From positions 1,041,029-1,105,028 of the forward strand of contig OX638350.1 in assembly GCA_951813325.1 (NCBI GenBank): 64,000 nt of DNA, read 5' to 3'. The translations under genes were made by a program, and so were the position numbers. The stretch's first letter is position 1, and each line of letters opens with the position of its first letter. Of the stretch, positions 48,222 to 57,992 are shown in pieces. The stretch comes from an uncultured Acidimicrobiales bacterium. GTDB lineage: Bacteria > Actinomycetota > Acidimicrobiia > Acidimicrobiales > Bin134. The notes below the pieces were generated by a model. The model searched no databases and had not been told where the DNA came from. It saw nothing but the letters and a program-made list of their open reading frames with translations.

Positions 48222-48956
48222 TCAATGGGTGAGGTAGCGCAGGAACAGGGTGTGGCCTTGGGCCAGCACTCGATCCAGTCGAAGCTGGTTGAGCCGGGGA
48301 GGGGCGCCCCGCGCCATTCTGGGGGAGTCCCCGCCGACCAGTGTCGGCGAGATCGTCCAGCACAGTTCGTCCAACAATCCGGCGGCCAAAAGCTGCCCAT
48401 TGAGGCAGGGTCCGCCCTCGGCCAGCACCACGCCGGCACCCGACTGGCCTATATGGCGCAGAACCTCGGCCAGATCCACCCGGTCGGCGCCCATGCAGTG
48501 GACATCGGCCACCGCTTCAGCCCGGGCCAGCCGGTCAGCGGGCGGTTCAGCCACGGTGAACAGCATCGGTGGCGGGCGGTCATCGAACAGCGCCGCGGTG
48601 TAGTCAAGTTCCAGCGAGCGGCTCACTACCGCCAGGCGGGGTCTCGGCATCTGGTTCCGCCCTGTTCGGCTTGCGGCTGTCTCCGGGTTGGCCTTGGGCG
48701 GCCCGTAGCGCTCGTTCCGCACGGTCTCGGCTGCGACCAGGATCACGTCGGCCACCGCCCGGATTGCTGCGAACACCCGCCGATCCTCAGGGCCCGACAA
48801 ACCGCCCGACACGCCGTCGGCCGAAGTGGCGCCGTCGGCGGAGGCAACCATGTTCAGCATCAGCCACGGGCGATCGGCGTGCGGGGCGCGGCTGTCGGCC
48901 GCATAAACAGCGACCGGATCGATGTCGGAGACGAACCGAGGGAGCAGCTGATCCAC
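48222..48956 (-). CDS. RibD C-terminal-like (pyrimidine reductase family) protein
   Basis: A 244-residue DHFR-fold protein of the RibD_C family. Seen: RPWLMLNMVASADGATS (substrate side), ADVILVAAETVRNERYGPP (NADPH-binding turn), RLAVVSRSLELDY and VVLAEGGPCLNGQLLAAGLLDELCWTISP. Such stand-alone proteins in actinobacteria are annotated as riboflavin-pathway or unknown reductases. There is no deaminase domain, and no rib cluster is next to it, so the physiological substrate is open. Confidence 0.85.
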   Translation of the reverse strand: MDQLLPRFVSDIDPVAVYAADSRAPHADRPWLMLNMVASADGATSADGVSGGLSGPEDRRVFAAIRAVADVILVAAETVRNERYGPPKANPETAASRTGRNQMPRPRLAVVSRSLELDYTAALFDDRPPPMLFTVAEPPADRLARAEAVADVHCMGADRVDLAEVLRHIGQSGAGVVLAEGGPCLNGQLLAAGLLDELCWTISPTLVGGDSPRMARGAPPRLNQLRLDRVLAQGHTLFLRYLTH

Positions 48957-49309
48957 CTACTGCCGACCGTAGCAGGCGGGTCGGTTCGGCACGTCTCCGG
49001 AAATTCACCCGAAATCCACAGGAAATCCTCACTATCCTCCTTACCATCCACAGGCTTGGTGCTCTACCGTGACCTATTGCTGCGGCGTGAGTGTCCGGAA
49101 TGGTGGCTGACGCCGACGACCATAGTGGGGTTCAGGCGACTCCTTGAGGGGTTCAGCCCGGCGCTTGAGCGGGCTGGCGTGTCTGGTGCAGGCATGCCTC
49201 GACAAGAGGCTCCTTTGACCTGGCCGCTCACGCCGCAGCCTCAATTGTCACCGCTAGAATACGAGAGTGGAATGCGCCTACCAGAGCCGCGTTCCTTTGA
49301 GGAGTGCTG
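48957..49309. other. 353-base intergenic region upstream of nrdJ
   Basis: Divergent promoter region between the RibD-like gene and nrdJ. A short imperfect stem (gccgacc...ggtcggt, about 48961-48983) is present, and aggag precedes the nrdJ ATG. I see no convincing NrdR box pair, no B12-riboswitch core and no coding frame with support. Confidence 0.4.
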
Positions 49310-52075
49310 ATGGCTCTGGCATCTGATCGCACCAGAATCGGCCTGGGCCGCTACTTCAGCCGCGTTGGCACCAACCCCTACGACGAGGTGGATTGGCACC
49401 GTCGCGACGCCCGCATAACCAGCGCCGACGGCAAGGTGGCCTTTGAGCAGACCAATGTGGAGTTCCCCGCCAACTGGTCGGTGAATGCCGGCAACATCGT
49501 CACCCAGAAGTACTTTCGGGGCGGGCTGGGAACTCCAGAGCGGGAGACTTCGCTGCGCCAGGTCATCGACCGGGTGGTGGACACGTTGGTGGTGTGGGGC
49601 ACCGAGTCGGGGCATCTGGCCGAGCCCGAGGAGGCCGCGGCGTTCGCCGACGAGCTCCGCTGGCTGCTGGTCCACCAGCGGGCGGCGTTCAACTCGCCGG
49701 TCTGGTTCAACCTCGGGGTTCCCGGTGCGGTGCCCCAGTCCTCGGCCTGCTTCATCTTGTCGGTGGACGACACCATGGAGTCGATCCTCGACTGGTATGG
49801 GGAGGAGGGCCGCATCTTCAAGGGCGGGTCGGGGGCCGGTGTCAACCTGAGCCGCATCCGGTCCAAGCGGGAGAAGATGAGCGGCGGGGGCGCCCCCAGC
49901 GGACCGGTGAGTTTCATGCGGGGCGCCGATGCCTCGGCGGGCACCATCAAGTCGGGGGGCAAGACTCGGCGGGCGGCCAAGATGGTGGTGCTCGACGCCG
50001 ACCATCCCGATGTCGCCGAGTTCATCTGGTGCAAGGCCGTCGAGGAGCGCAAGGCCAGGGCACTGCGCGACGCCGGGTTCGACATGGATCTGGACGGCGC
50101 CGACGTCCACTCCATCCAATATCAGAACGCCAACAACTCGGTGCGGCTCAGCGACGAGTTCATGTCGGCGGTGGTCGATGACCGCGAGTGGCGCCTCACC
50201 GCTCGCACCACTGGCGAGGTCATGGAGACGGTAGGGGCTCGCTCGCTTCTGTCGCAGATCGCCGAAGCCGCCTGGGAGTGCGCCGACCCCGGAGTGCAGT
50301 TCGAGACCACTATCAACCGGTGGAACACCGCGGCCGATACCGGCCGCATCACGGCCAGCAATCCCTGCTCGGAATACCTCCACCTGGACAACTCGGCCTG
50401 CAACCTGGCCAGCTTGAACCTGCTGGCGTTCGTGGACGACCACGGTGCTTTCGACGTGGAGGGGTTCAGCGCGGCGGTCAGGGTGATGACCGTGGCCCAG
50501 GAGATCCTGGTCGGGCCGTCGCACTATCCCACCGAGCAGATCGGCGACACCACCCGCCGCTTCCGCCAGCTGGGCTTGGGTTATACCAACCTGGGGGCCA
50601 TGCTCATGGCGCTGGGCCTGGCCTATGACTCCGACGAGGGCCGGGGCTTGGCCGCATCGGTAACCGCGCTGATGACCGGTGTGGCCTATGAGACCTCGGG
50701 GCGCATGGCCGCCCGCCTCGGCCCGTTCGAGGGATTCGCCCAGAACGGCGAGTCCACCCGGCGGGTGCTGCGCATGCACCGGGACGCGCTCAGCCGGCTG
50801 GAGGGCGAGCCGGCGCCGCCGGAGGTGGTGGACGCCGCCCGGGCCGCGTGGGACGCCGCGGTGGAGTGGGGAGACAGGGTCGGCGTCCGCAACTCGCAGG
50901 CCACCGTGCTGGCCCCCACCGGCACCATCTCGTTCATGATGGACTGCGACACCACCGGAATCGAGCCCGACCTGGGCTTGGTGAAAACCAAGAAGCTGGT
51001 GGGTGGCGGGACGATGCCCATCGTCAACCGGACGGTGGACCGGGCGCTGCGCCGGCTGGGCTACAGCCCCGCCCAGGCCGCCGATATCGAGGCCCATGTG
51101 CACCAGCGGGGCACGGTGGTGGGCGCCCCCCACCTGGACCCGGCCCATCTGCCGGTGTTCGCCTGCTCCATGGGCGACAACGTGATCTCCCCCAGCGGCC
51201 ATGTTGCCATGATGGCCGCGGTGCAGCCCTGGCTTTCGGGGGGAATCAGCAAGACGGTGAACGTCCCCGAGCAGACCGCTGCGGCGGAGATCGAGCAGCT
51301 CTTGGTCGATGCCTGGCAGATGGGGGTCAAGTCACTGGCGGTGTACCGGGACAACTGCAAACTGGGCCAGCCCCTTTCGGTGTCGGGCGCCGCCAAATAC
51401 ACCAACGCTTCGGAACCCAGCCTGTCGGACTCCGGGGCCGCTGGCGCCCCGGCATCTGGTGGAAGCGCCGCCAAAGTCCTGCCGGAGCGGCACCGGCTGC
51501 CCCGATCCCGCGCCAGCCGGACCTTCGAGTTCCGGGTGGCCGACTGCAAGGGCTTTGCCACCGTCGGGGAGTACGAGGACGGCCGCCCCGGCGAGATCTT
51601 CATCCGGGTGTCCAAGCAGGGTTCCACGCTGGCCGGGGTCATGGACGCGTTCGCCATGGCCGTCAGCCACGGACTGCAATACGGCGTGCCGGTGCGGGCC
51701 TATGTGGATGCATTCACCGGCATGCGCTTCGAACCCGCCGGGATGACCGACGATCCCGACATCCGCATCGCCACCAGCCTCATCGACTACTTGTTCCGCC
51801 GACTGGCGGTGGAGTACCTCGAGCCCGAGGAGCGGCTCGGGTTGGGGGTTTACACCACCGATGAGCGCATCCAGCCCACCCTGCCCGGGGTAGAAGAGCA
51901 GGTTCCGGTCGCCGTGCCCGGCCACGTTGTGGAGCCTGACCCGCCGTCGCCCTACACCCGGGAGATCCCCTTGGATGCCCACGCCCCGTTCTGCTCCGGC
52001 TGCGGCGTCCTCATGGTCCGGGCCGGAAGCTGCCACGCCTGCCCCGACTGCGGCACCACCTCCGGCTGCTCTTAA
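49310..52075 (+). CDS. nrdJ: adenosylcobalamin-dependent ribonucleoside-diphosphate reductase
   Basis: Class II ribonucleotide reductase, producing dNTP precursors with or without oxygen using coenzyme B12. Ten-strand barrel motifs: SSACFILS (redox cysteine), GGSGAGVNLSRIRS, the active-site NPCSEYLHLDNSACNLASLNL-type loop with catalytic Cys and Glu, and TGTISFMMDCDTTGIEPD. The C-terminal tail has a zinc-ribbon-like CSGCGVLMVRAGSCHACPDCG followed by a C-terminal Cys. ATG 49310 after aggag gives 921 residues. Implies B12 dependence or uptake. Confidence 0.95.
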   Translation: MALASDRTRIGLGRYFSRVGTNPYDEVDWHRRDARITSADGKVAFEQTNVEFPANWSVNAGNIVTQKYFRGGLGTPERETSLRQVIDRVVDTLVVWGTESGHLAEPEEAAAFADELRWLLVHQRAAFNSPVWFNLGVPGAVPQSSACFILSVDDTMESILDWYGEEGRIFKGGSGAGVNLSRIRSKREKMSGGGAPSGPVSFMRGADASAGTIKSGGKTRRAAKMVVLDADHPDVAEFIWCKAVEERKARALRDAGFDMDLDGADVHSIQYQNANNSVRLSDEFMSAVVDDREWRLTARTTGEVMETVGARSLLSQIAEAAWECADPGVQFETTINRWNTAADTGRITASNPCSEYLHLDNSACNLASLNLLAFVDDHGAFDVEGFSAAVRVMTVAQEILVGPSHYPTEQIGDTTRRFRQLGLGYTNLGAMLMALGLAYDSDEGRGLAASVTALMTGVAYETSGRMAARLGPFEGFAQNGESTRRVLRMHRDALSRLEGEPAPPEVVDAARAAWDAAVEWGDRVGVRNSQATVLAPTGTISFMMDCDTTGIEPDLGLVKTKKLVGGGTMPIVNRTVDRALRRLGYSPAQAADIEAHVHQRGTVVGAPHLDPAHLPVFACSMGDNVISPSGHVAMMAAVQPWLSGGISKTVNVPEQTAAAEIEQLLVDAWQMGVKSLAVYRDNCKLGQPLSVSGAAKYTNASEPSLSDSGAAGAPASGGSAAKVLPERHRLPRSRASRTFEFRVADCKGFATVGEYEDGRPGEIFIRVSKQGSTLAGVMDAFAMAVSHGLQYGVPVRAYVDAFTGMRFEPAGMTDDPDIRIATSLIDYLFRRLAVEYLEPEERLGLGVYTTDERIQPTLPGVEEQVPVAVPGHVVEPDPPSPYTREIPLDAHAPFCSGCGVLMVRAGSCHACPDCGTTSGCS

Positions 52076-52222
52076 ATCCAAGGTTCGTAGCGGTGTCAGC
52101 CTTCAGTTAGGCGACGTTGTCGAGAGAAGCCCCAAGACTCCTGTCAGCGCTGCATGGCTTGGCTCAGTAGGGTAGGCGCTCCCTCCGAATCTTGGTTGAT
52201 TCAGATGGTTTGTGGTCGAAGG

Positions 52223-52390
52223 TCACTCTGAATATTCGATCTCTGAAGCAGGGTGATCACTTGATTCGCCGGAGAAGTTGTAGCGCACATCGACTATCTG
52301 CACAGCAGTCACCGCCGCCAACAAGGCAACCAAGAAGCCGATGACGATAGTCGCCACCGCGATGGAGATTTTCAACTTTACGGAATACAC
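52223..52390 (-). CDS. 55-residue single-pass membrane peptide
   Basis: A short frame below common gene-calling limits: GTG at 52390 with ggagat seven bases upstream, one hydrophobic helix (about residues 9-32, including TIVIGFLVALLAAVTAV), then a polar acidic tail ending HPASEIEYSE. It starts 56 bases after the end of the unknown gene at 52447-53449 on the same strand and ends convergent to nrdJ. Composition, ribosome binding site and helix make it a plausible small gene; function unknown. Confidence 0.55.
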   Translation of the reverse strand: MYSVKLKISIAVATIVIGFLVALLAAVTAVQIVDVRYNFSGESSDHPASEIEYSE

Positions 52391-52446
52391 GGGCAATCTC
52401 CAAGATTGAAATTCGCTTCACCGGCACTTGGCGCAGTCACATGAGT

Positions 52447-53449
52447 CTACAGAAGGTTTCCAGCTTCGCCTTCTTCGGGCGGGTTACCCACCCAGATGAA
52501 CGTCCTTGCCGTTGCCAGGGTCTCACCTGCGTGGAGTTCTCCGCCTTGGGGAATGACCTTGCTCCCGTCTTCGGGGTTGAAGGCTCGAAGCTGGATGGTC
52601 ACAGGGTTGATCGTTGGCTCAGGGGGTTCACAGGCAATATAGAACGAGCACTTCCCCGTTGCGACGGCTACCCCCCGGTTTGTGCAGTTCACCTTGACCG
52701 AATACCGACCGGGTTCCGTGAAGGGTGAACCCGGCCGCCCGGGGTAGTTGATTTTCAGTTTGCCGAAGTTGACACCGGCCGTGGATTCCTCGTCTGATCG
52801 GCTCCGCATGTTCTGAATGCGCCGAGTGAAAATGCTTGCTGCCGACCCATCCGGCCGTATGAGCTCAGCCTCGAATGCGATGGGCTCGCCATCAGCGGAA
52901 GGACGCCGGTAGCAGGTGGCATCTACCCCGATGGACTCTCCCCAGCTTGCGGAGGCAATTGCCGGGTCGGGGTAGGCGGCATCTACCTGGCAACCCCACT
53001 TGACCGGTGACGGGGCATGCCTGCCTGACTCAGGAGCCACAAATAGTCGGGCGTACTCTTGGACGAGAGCATCGAATTCTGGATCCGGGGTTGCGTCTTC
53101 GGTGTCGTGCCATCCCCGTTGGACTGCAAAATCTCTGACCAGGTCGCGGATTTCTTGGACGATTTCTTGGTAAAGCCGTTTTCGTTTGTTGTAGCCGTCA
53201 TGGGCCGGGTTCTCAATTTTGCGCAGCTCGCGTTCGAGGAGGCGGTCGAACTCCACGAAGCCCCGGAACCCACCCCGGTGCTCCTTCGGGATCCAATCAG
53301 AGAACTCGTTCATCTCCAGCGTGACGATCCACTGCCCCCGAAGTGGTGATGATTCGGCGGGCCTCATCTGTGTCAGAAAGGGTTGGAGGCTGTAGTTCGG
53401 TTCGTGCCCAATTGGTCATGGCAGGCACAATGCGAACGGTCAGTGACAT
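52447..53449 (-). CDS. hypothetical protein, probably one frameshift near its 5' end
   Basis: Not recognised. The best start is ATG 53449, with cggag five bases upstream, giving MSLTVRIVPAMTNWARTELQ and then ARRIITT. Near 53345 the reading must skip one base to continue as RGQWIVTLEMNEFSDWIPKE and on to the stop at 52447. The downstream frame alone has an ATG at 53367 but no ribosome binding site. The N-terminal half is helical with many charges (RLLERELRKIENPAHDG). The C-terminal half looks like beta-rich Ig-like or receptor-type modules (PGRYSVKVNCTNRG). Hydrophilic, no signal peptide seen. Confidence 0.55.
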
Positions 53450-53512
53450 TTTGTCTCCGGTGATGTAGGCAGAAGGCAAACTGAGGGCTGGTTTGCAGAC
53501 TGGGAGGACCCC

Positions 53513-54606
53513 ATGAGAGCGGCGCTGTTTTTAGACGGGCAGGAAGATCTGGTGGTGGACGAGGTTCAGGTCGCCGCGCCGATCGGCAATGAGGTGCTGG
53601 TGCGGACCGCGGCCTCGGGGCTGTGCCACAGCGACCTGCACTTCATGGAGACCGAGGGCTGGGTGCTGCCCCGTCCTATCGTGTTGAGCCATGAGGCCGC
53701 CGGGGTGGTGGAGTCGGTGGGGCCCGACGTGCGCGAGGTGCAGCCTGGCGATCACGTCATCTGCTGTTTGTCGGTGTTCTGCGGGCGCTGCGAGGTGTGC
53801 CTGAGCGGCCAGCCCTACCTGTGCGTGCAGAGCCAGGCCGATTGCGTCCGCTCCCCGGACGAGCCCTCCCGGCTCAGCCGCGGCGGCCAGGAGGTGTTCC
53901 AGTTCGCCAACCTCTCGTCGTTCGCCGAGCAGATGCTGGTGCACGAGAACGCGGTGGTGAAGGTGCGCGGCGACATGCCGTTGGACCGGGCCGCGCTCAT
54001 CGGCTGCGGGGTCACCACCGGCACCGGAGCGGTTTCCGCACCGCCGGGGTGGAGCCCGGCTCCTCGGTGGCGGTGATCGGCTGCGGCGGGGTGGGCATGT
54101 CGTCGATCCAAGCCGCCCGCATCGCCGGCGCCACCGCGATCATCGCCGTTGACCTGGAACCCCGAAAACTGGACACCGCGCTGCGGCTGGGCGCCACCGA
54201 CGCGGTCAACCCCGCCGATGGCGACCCGGTGGAGCATGTCTTGGAGCTGACCGGCGGCGGAGTGGGCTACTCCTTCGAGGCCATCGGCTTGTCCCTCACC
54301 GCCCAGCAGGCGTTCGGGATGATCCGCCGGGGGGGAACGGCCACGGTGATGGGCATGATTCCCCCGGGAACCAAGGTGGAGATCGAGGGACGGGAGCTCT
54401 TTATGTCCGACAAGCGGCTCCAGGGGTCGCTGATGGGATCCAACGTGTTCCGGGTGGACATGCCCCGCCTGGTCGACCTCTACCTCGACGGCCGTTTGAT
54501 GCTCGACGAGATGGTGTCGGCTACCATCACCCTCGACGACGTCAACGAGGGTTTCGCAGCCATGAAGGCCGGTGATGTGGTGCGAAGCGTCATCGCTTTC
54601 GATTGA
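53513..54606 (+). pseudogene. zinc-dependent MDR alcohol dehydrogenase, frameshifted
   Basis: Medium-chain dehydrogenase with catalytic zinc ligands in GLCHSDLHFME and SHEAAGVVES, the structural zinc lobe CGRCEVCLSGQPYLC, and the Rossmann motif VIGCGGVGMSSIQAARIAGA. The N-terminal half leaves frame at about 54035, where gcggtttccgc needs one more T to give TGTGAVFRTAGVEPG; the second half then runs to 54606. The intact protein would have about 364 residues. Start ATG 53513 follows gggagg. Inactivating mutation or sequencing indel. Confidence 0.88.
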
Positions 54607-54643
54607 GCAAGTTCAACTCCCGGATAGACAGGAACCCTTGAAC

Positions 54644-56257
54644 ATGGCCCAAACCAAACTCCGCTGGTGGGATCGCGAGGTGGGTTATGAGGTCTACATC
54701 CGCTCGTTCGCCGACGGCAACGGAGACGGGATCGGTGATTTGCCCGGACTCGCCGAAAAGCTGGACTACTTGGCATGGCTCGGAGTCGGCATCGTGTGGA
54801 TCACCCCCTTCTACCCGTCACCGATGCGGGATTTCGGCTACGACGTAGCCGACTACACCGGGGTCGACCCCCTGTTCGGAACGCTGGGCGACTTCGACGC
54901 CTGCATCGCCGAGGCCCATCGGCTGGGACTGCGGGTGCTCATCGACCTGGTTCCCAACCACTCCTCCGACCAGCACAAGTGGTTTCAAGCATCTCGGGCC
55001 GACCCCGATGGACCCATGCGGGGCTATTACCACTGGCGAGACCCGGCTTTGGGCGGCGGGCCCCCCAACAACTGGATATCGCACTTCGGCGGCACGGCCT
55101 GGACATTCGACGAAGCCTCCGAGCAGTACTACCTCCACCTGTTCTTGCCCGAGCAGCCCGATTTGAACTGGTCCAACCCCAACCTGGTGCGGGAGTTCGA
55201 TCAGGTGCTGACGTTCTGGCTGGATCGCGATGCAGACGGCTTCCGGGTGGACATGGCCCATGGCCTGGTCAAGAACATGCTCATGCCCGACAACCCGCAG
55301 CGGTTCCCCGTCACTCCGGACATGAGCCCGCGTCAGGCGTTCGGCTGCTACGACCACCGCTACGACCTCGACCAAGCGGGCAACACCGCCATCTACCGCC
55401 GTTGGCGGGCCATTGCTGAGCGCTACAACGCCCTGCTTTTGGGGGAGATCTACCTGAGGGACAACAATCCCAATCAAGTGAGCCGGTATGTCGCCAACCA
55501 GGACGGGCTGCACCGGGCCTTCTATTTCGCCCCCATGCACACTCCCTGGGAGCCGGCGGCCATGTGGTCCACGTTCCGCGACGCGCTGGACGCCGCGCCC
55601 CGAGACTTGTCCTGGGCAATCAGCAGCCACGACGACCCCCGGGCACCCACCCGGCTGGGCGGTGGTGAGCTGGGCCAGTCGCGGTCGCTGGCCTACAGCG
55701 TGCTGCTGTTCGCCCTGCCCGGCCTGCCGTTCCTCTACCAGGGCGATGAGCTGGGTCTGGAAGATGTGGATGTGCCCCTCGATCAGCGCCAGGATCCAGT
55801 GGCCGTCCGGAACCAGAACCCCGCCGACGGCCGAGACGGATGCCGCACACCTATGCCGTGGTCGCCGGGGCCCACCAGCGGCTTCACCGACGGTGCCGAG
55901 CCGTGGCTGCCCGTGGGCCGGGCCGGAGCCGACACTGTGGCGGCCCGGCGCGACGACCCCCACTCGGTGCTCTACAAGTATCAGGAGCTCCTCGCGGTGC
56001 GCCATGGGCTCGACGACCTCCATGGCGGCGAGCTGGAGTGGCTGACCGACCGGTCGGCGCCGGTGATCGGCTTTCGGCGGGGCGACTGTGTGTGCGCCCT
56101 CAACGTGGCCGACGTTCCCACCGACTTCCAGCTCCCGCCGGGGCAGTGGCGGCTGGCGTTCTCCTCCCAGCGGCCTGCCGGAGAAGTGGCCGATGCGGCC
56201 ATCAGCCTCGAAGCCCCCGAGGGGGTGCTCTTGGTTCGGGTGCCCGGCTCCGTCTGA
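54644..56257 (+). CDS. GH13 alpha-glucosidase/trehalose-synthase-like enzyme
   Basis: Glycoside hydrolase family 13 protein of 537 residues. The barrel has YIRSFADGNGDGIGDLPGL, DLVPNHSSDQHKWF (region I), GFRVDMAHG (nucleophile Asp, region II), LLGEIYL (acid Glu, region III) and ISSHDDPRAPTR (region IV). A beta-sandwich domain ends the protein (INVAD-like ALNVADVPTDFQLPPG). The pattern fits oligo-1,6-glucosidase or alpha-glucosidase; exact linkage not determined. ATG 54644 after aggaac is chosen over an upstream open stretch that overlaps the dehydrogenase. Confidence 0.88.
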   Translation: MAQTKLRWWDREVGYEVYIRSFADGNGDGIGDLPGLAEKLDYLAWLGVGIVWITPFYPSPMRDFGYDVADYTGVDPLFGTLGDFDACIAEAHRLGLRVLIDLVPNHSSDQHKWFQASRADPDGPMRGYYHWRDPALGGGPPNNWISHFGGTAWTFDEASEQYYLHLFLPEQPDLNWSNPNLVREFDQVLTFWLDRDADGFRVDMAHGLVKNMLMPDNPQRFPVTPDMSPRQAFGCYDHRYDLDQAGNTAIYRRWRAIAERYNALLLGEIYLRDNNPNQVSRYVANQDGLHRAFYFAPMHTPWEPAAMWSTFRDALDAAPRDLSWAISSHDDPRAPTRLGGGELGQSRSLAYSVLLFALPGLPFLYQGDELGLEDVDVPLDQRQDPVAVRNQNPADGRDGCRTPMPWSPGPTSGFTDGAEPWLPVGRAGADTVAARRDDPHSVLYKYQELLAVRHGLDDLHGGELEWLTDRSAPVIGFRRGDCVCALNVADVPTDFQLPPGQWRLAFSSQRPAGEVADAAISLEAPEGVLLVRVPGSV

Positions 56258-56269
56258 GCTAATCGCTTG

Positions 56270-57145
56270 TCAGGCGATTCCCAGCAGGGACCGGGTTTGG
56301 CCGACGGTGGCCAACTCGGCCCCCGCGTCAGCAATGCAGTCGGCCAATGCGCCCACGATGTCGGCGTTGGACGGCGTGCCCAATTCCAAATAGGGGTAGT
56401 CGCCCAGCCCGGCGATGAGATGGCCGCCCCGGGCGATCACCTCCGGAGCCAAGCGGCGCAGATCGGCGCCGTAGGCCAGACAGCCCCACACCGCTCGGCC
56501 GTCGTCGGGCAAGAAGCGGGTCATGGCGTCCAGCCCGTCCACCGTGGCCGGGTGCCCTGACAGCCATGAGTCAGACAGGGTCACTTCGCCGTACGCCGGC
56601 GCAGCCAGGTCACCGGTGTCCAGAAACGCCGACAGCAGCCGGGCCGACCCCACCGTCCACAGGGCGCCCATCGGCTTCATTGCCGCGTCAGCGACGTCAG
56701 CCACCATCTCCCGCAGCGCCCGCAGCGGGGTCACATAGACGATGTCGGGGTTGCCGAACGTGCCGGTCGCCGGGTCGAAGGGGTCGATGTTGAAGCTGCC
56801 CAGGTCGATGGGGGCCAGCTCGGGCCGGGTGGCCGGATCGACGGCCAGATCCAGCACCGGGGCCAGCCGGGCGTGGGGATCGGGCACGGTGGAGGCCCCC
56901 AGGGTGGGCATCAGGATCAAGTCGCAGGCGTCGCGCACCCCGGTGACGACCGAGCCCAAAGTGTCGGCGTCCCACACCGGTGCCCCGGTGGCCGGATCCC
57001 TGCCGTGGAAGTGGTAGGCCGACGCTCCGGCCTCGGCGCAGGCCACCGCATCGGCGATCAGTTCGTCGATCGACCATGGAACATTCGGGTTGGCCTCCCG
57101 CCCGGTGTACTCGTTGGCCCGGACCTCGATGAACACGGGTGACAT
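56270..57145 (-). CDS. BKACE (DUF849) beta-keto acid cleavage family enzyme
   Basis: TIM-barrel enzyme of the BKACE family, whose members cleave beta-keto acids with acetyl-CoA to give acetoacetate and a CoA ester. Seen: FIEVRANEYTGREANPNVPW near the N-terminus, AEAGASAYHFHGRDP with the zinc-binding H-x-H, and the C-terminal GLGDYPYLELG. Length 291. It lies immediately before an SDR and an NTF2-like gene on the same strand, suggesting a small catabolic operon of unknown substrate. Confidence 0.82.
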   Translation of the reverse strand: MSPVFIEVRANEYTGREANPNVPWSIDELIADAVACAEAGASAYHFHGRDPATGAPVWDADTLGSVVTGVRDACDLILMPTLGASTVPDPHARLAPVLDLAVDPATRPELAPIDLGSFNIDPFDPATGTFGNPDIVYVTPLRALREMVADVADAAMKPMGALWTVGSARLLSAFLDTGDLAAPAYGEVTLSDSWLSGHPATVDGLDAMTRFLPDDGRAVWGCLAYGADLRRLAPEVIARGGHLIAGLGDYPYLELGTPSNADIVGALADCIADAGAELATVGQTRSLLGIA

Positions 57146-57166
57146 GGCTGTCCTCCTAGCTTTGGC

Positions 57167-57952
57167 TCACAGGGTGGTGGAGTAGCCGCCATCCACCGGG
57201 ATGACCGCGCCGGTCAGATATGCCCCGCCCCGCCCCGACAAGAATATGACCGCCCCGGCCATGTCCTCGGGCCGCCCGATTCTGCCCAGCGCGGTTTCGG
57301 CGACGATCTCTTCGCCGAAGGTGTCGAGGGTATGGGCCATCATCTTGGTGTAGAACACCCCCGGTGCGATGCAGTTCACCGTTATGTGGCGGCCGGCCAG
57401 CTTCTTGGCCAGCACCCGGGTCATATGGTGGACCGCGGCCTTGCTGGCCGAGTAGGAGTAGTTCTCGATGTCGGGGGCTTGGAGCCCCTGCACTGAGCCC
57501 ACGTTGATGACTCGGGCAGGATCATCGGCAGAGCCCGCCGACTCCAGCAGGGGGAGCAGGGCCACCGTCAGCTGAAACACGCCTTTCACGTTCAGGTTCA
57601 TCACCCGGTCCCAAGCCGAGTCGGGGAATTCCCGCATGGGCGCCCCCCAGGTGGCGCCTGCGTTGTTGACCAGGATGTCCAGGTGGTCGGTGCGCTCACC
57701 GACGGCTTCGGCCAGGCTCTTGCAGCCTTCCTCAGAGGACAGATCGGCGGCAATGGCCTCGACGGGGCCGAATTCCGACAACTCCGCTGCTGCCTCGTCG
57801 AGCTGGTCTTGACGACGGGAGGAGATGACCACCCGGGCCCCGGCGCCCAAAAGACCCTCGGCGAACATCGCTCCGATGCCCCGGCCGCCCCCGGTGACCA
57901 GGGCGGTCTTGTCGTCGAGGCTGAACAGTTTGGCCGGTGTCAGATCGGTCAT
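57167..57952 (-). CDS. SDR-family oxidoreductase
   Basis: Short-chain dehydrogenase of 261 residues. Cofactor site TGGGRGIGAMFAEGLLGAGA, NNAGATWGAPM, catalytic serine in NVGSVQGL, and the YSYSASKAAVHHM Tyr/Lys pair; C-terminal PVDGGYSTTL. ATG 57952 is preceded by agaag; a longer frame upstream runs antisense through the NTF2-like gene and is not coding. Family resembles gluconate 5-dehydrogenase/FabG-type SDRs; substrate unknown. Part of the minus-strand cluster 56270-58448. Confidence 0.88.
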   Translation of the reverse strand: MTDLTPAKLFSLDDKTALVTGGGRGIGAMFAEGLLGAGARVVISSRRQDQLDEAAAELSEFGPVEAIAADLSSEEGCKSLAEAVGERTDHLDILVNNAGATWGAPMREFPDSAWDRVMNLNVKGVFQLTVALLPLLESAGSADDPARVINVGSVQGLQAPDIENYSYSASKAAVHHMTRVLAKKLAGRHITVNCIAPGVFYTKMMAHTLDTFGEEIVAETALGRIGRPEDMAGAVIFLSGRGGAYLTGAVIPVDGGYSTTL

Positions 57953-57992
57953 CGTCTCTTCTCCTCGCCGCGTGGCCCGCTGGCTGTTGATC

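Noticed and set aside
48957..49309. Cobalamin riboswitch or NrdR boxes before nrdJ.
   Set aside because: No conserved B12-box-like core and no paired NrdR palindromes were found in the gap.
49241..51202. Long minus-strand open frame under nrdJ, and a similar one at 39841-41502 under miaB.
   Set aside because: Antisense shadows of nrdJ and miaB with no family motif or ribosome binding site.
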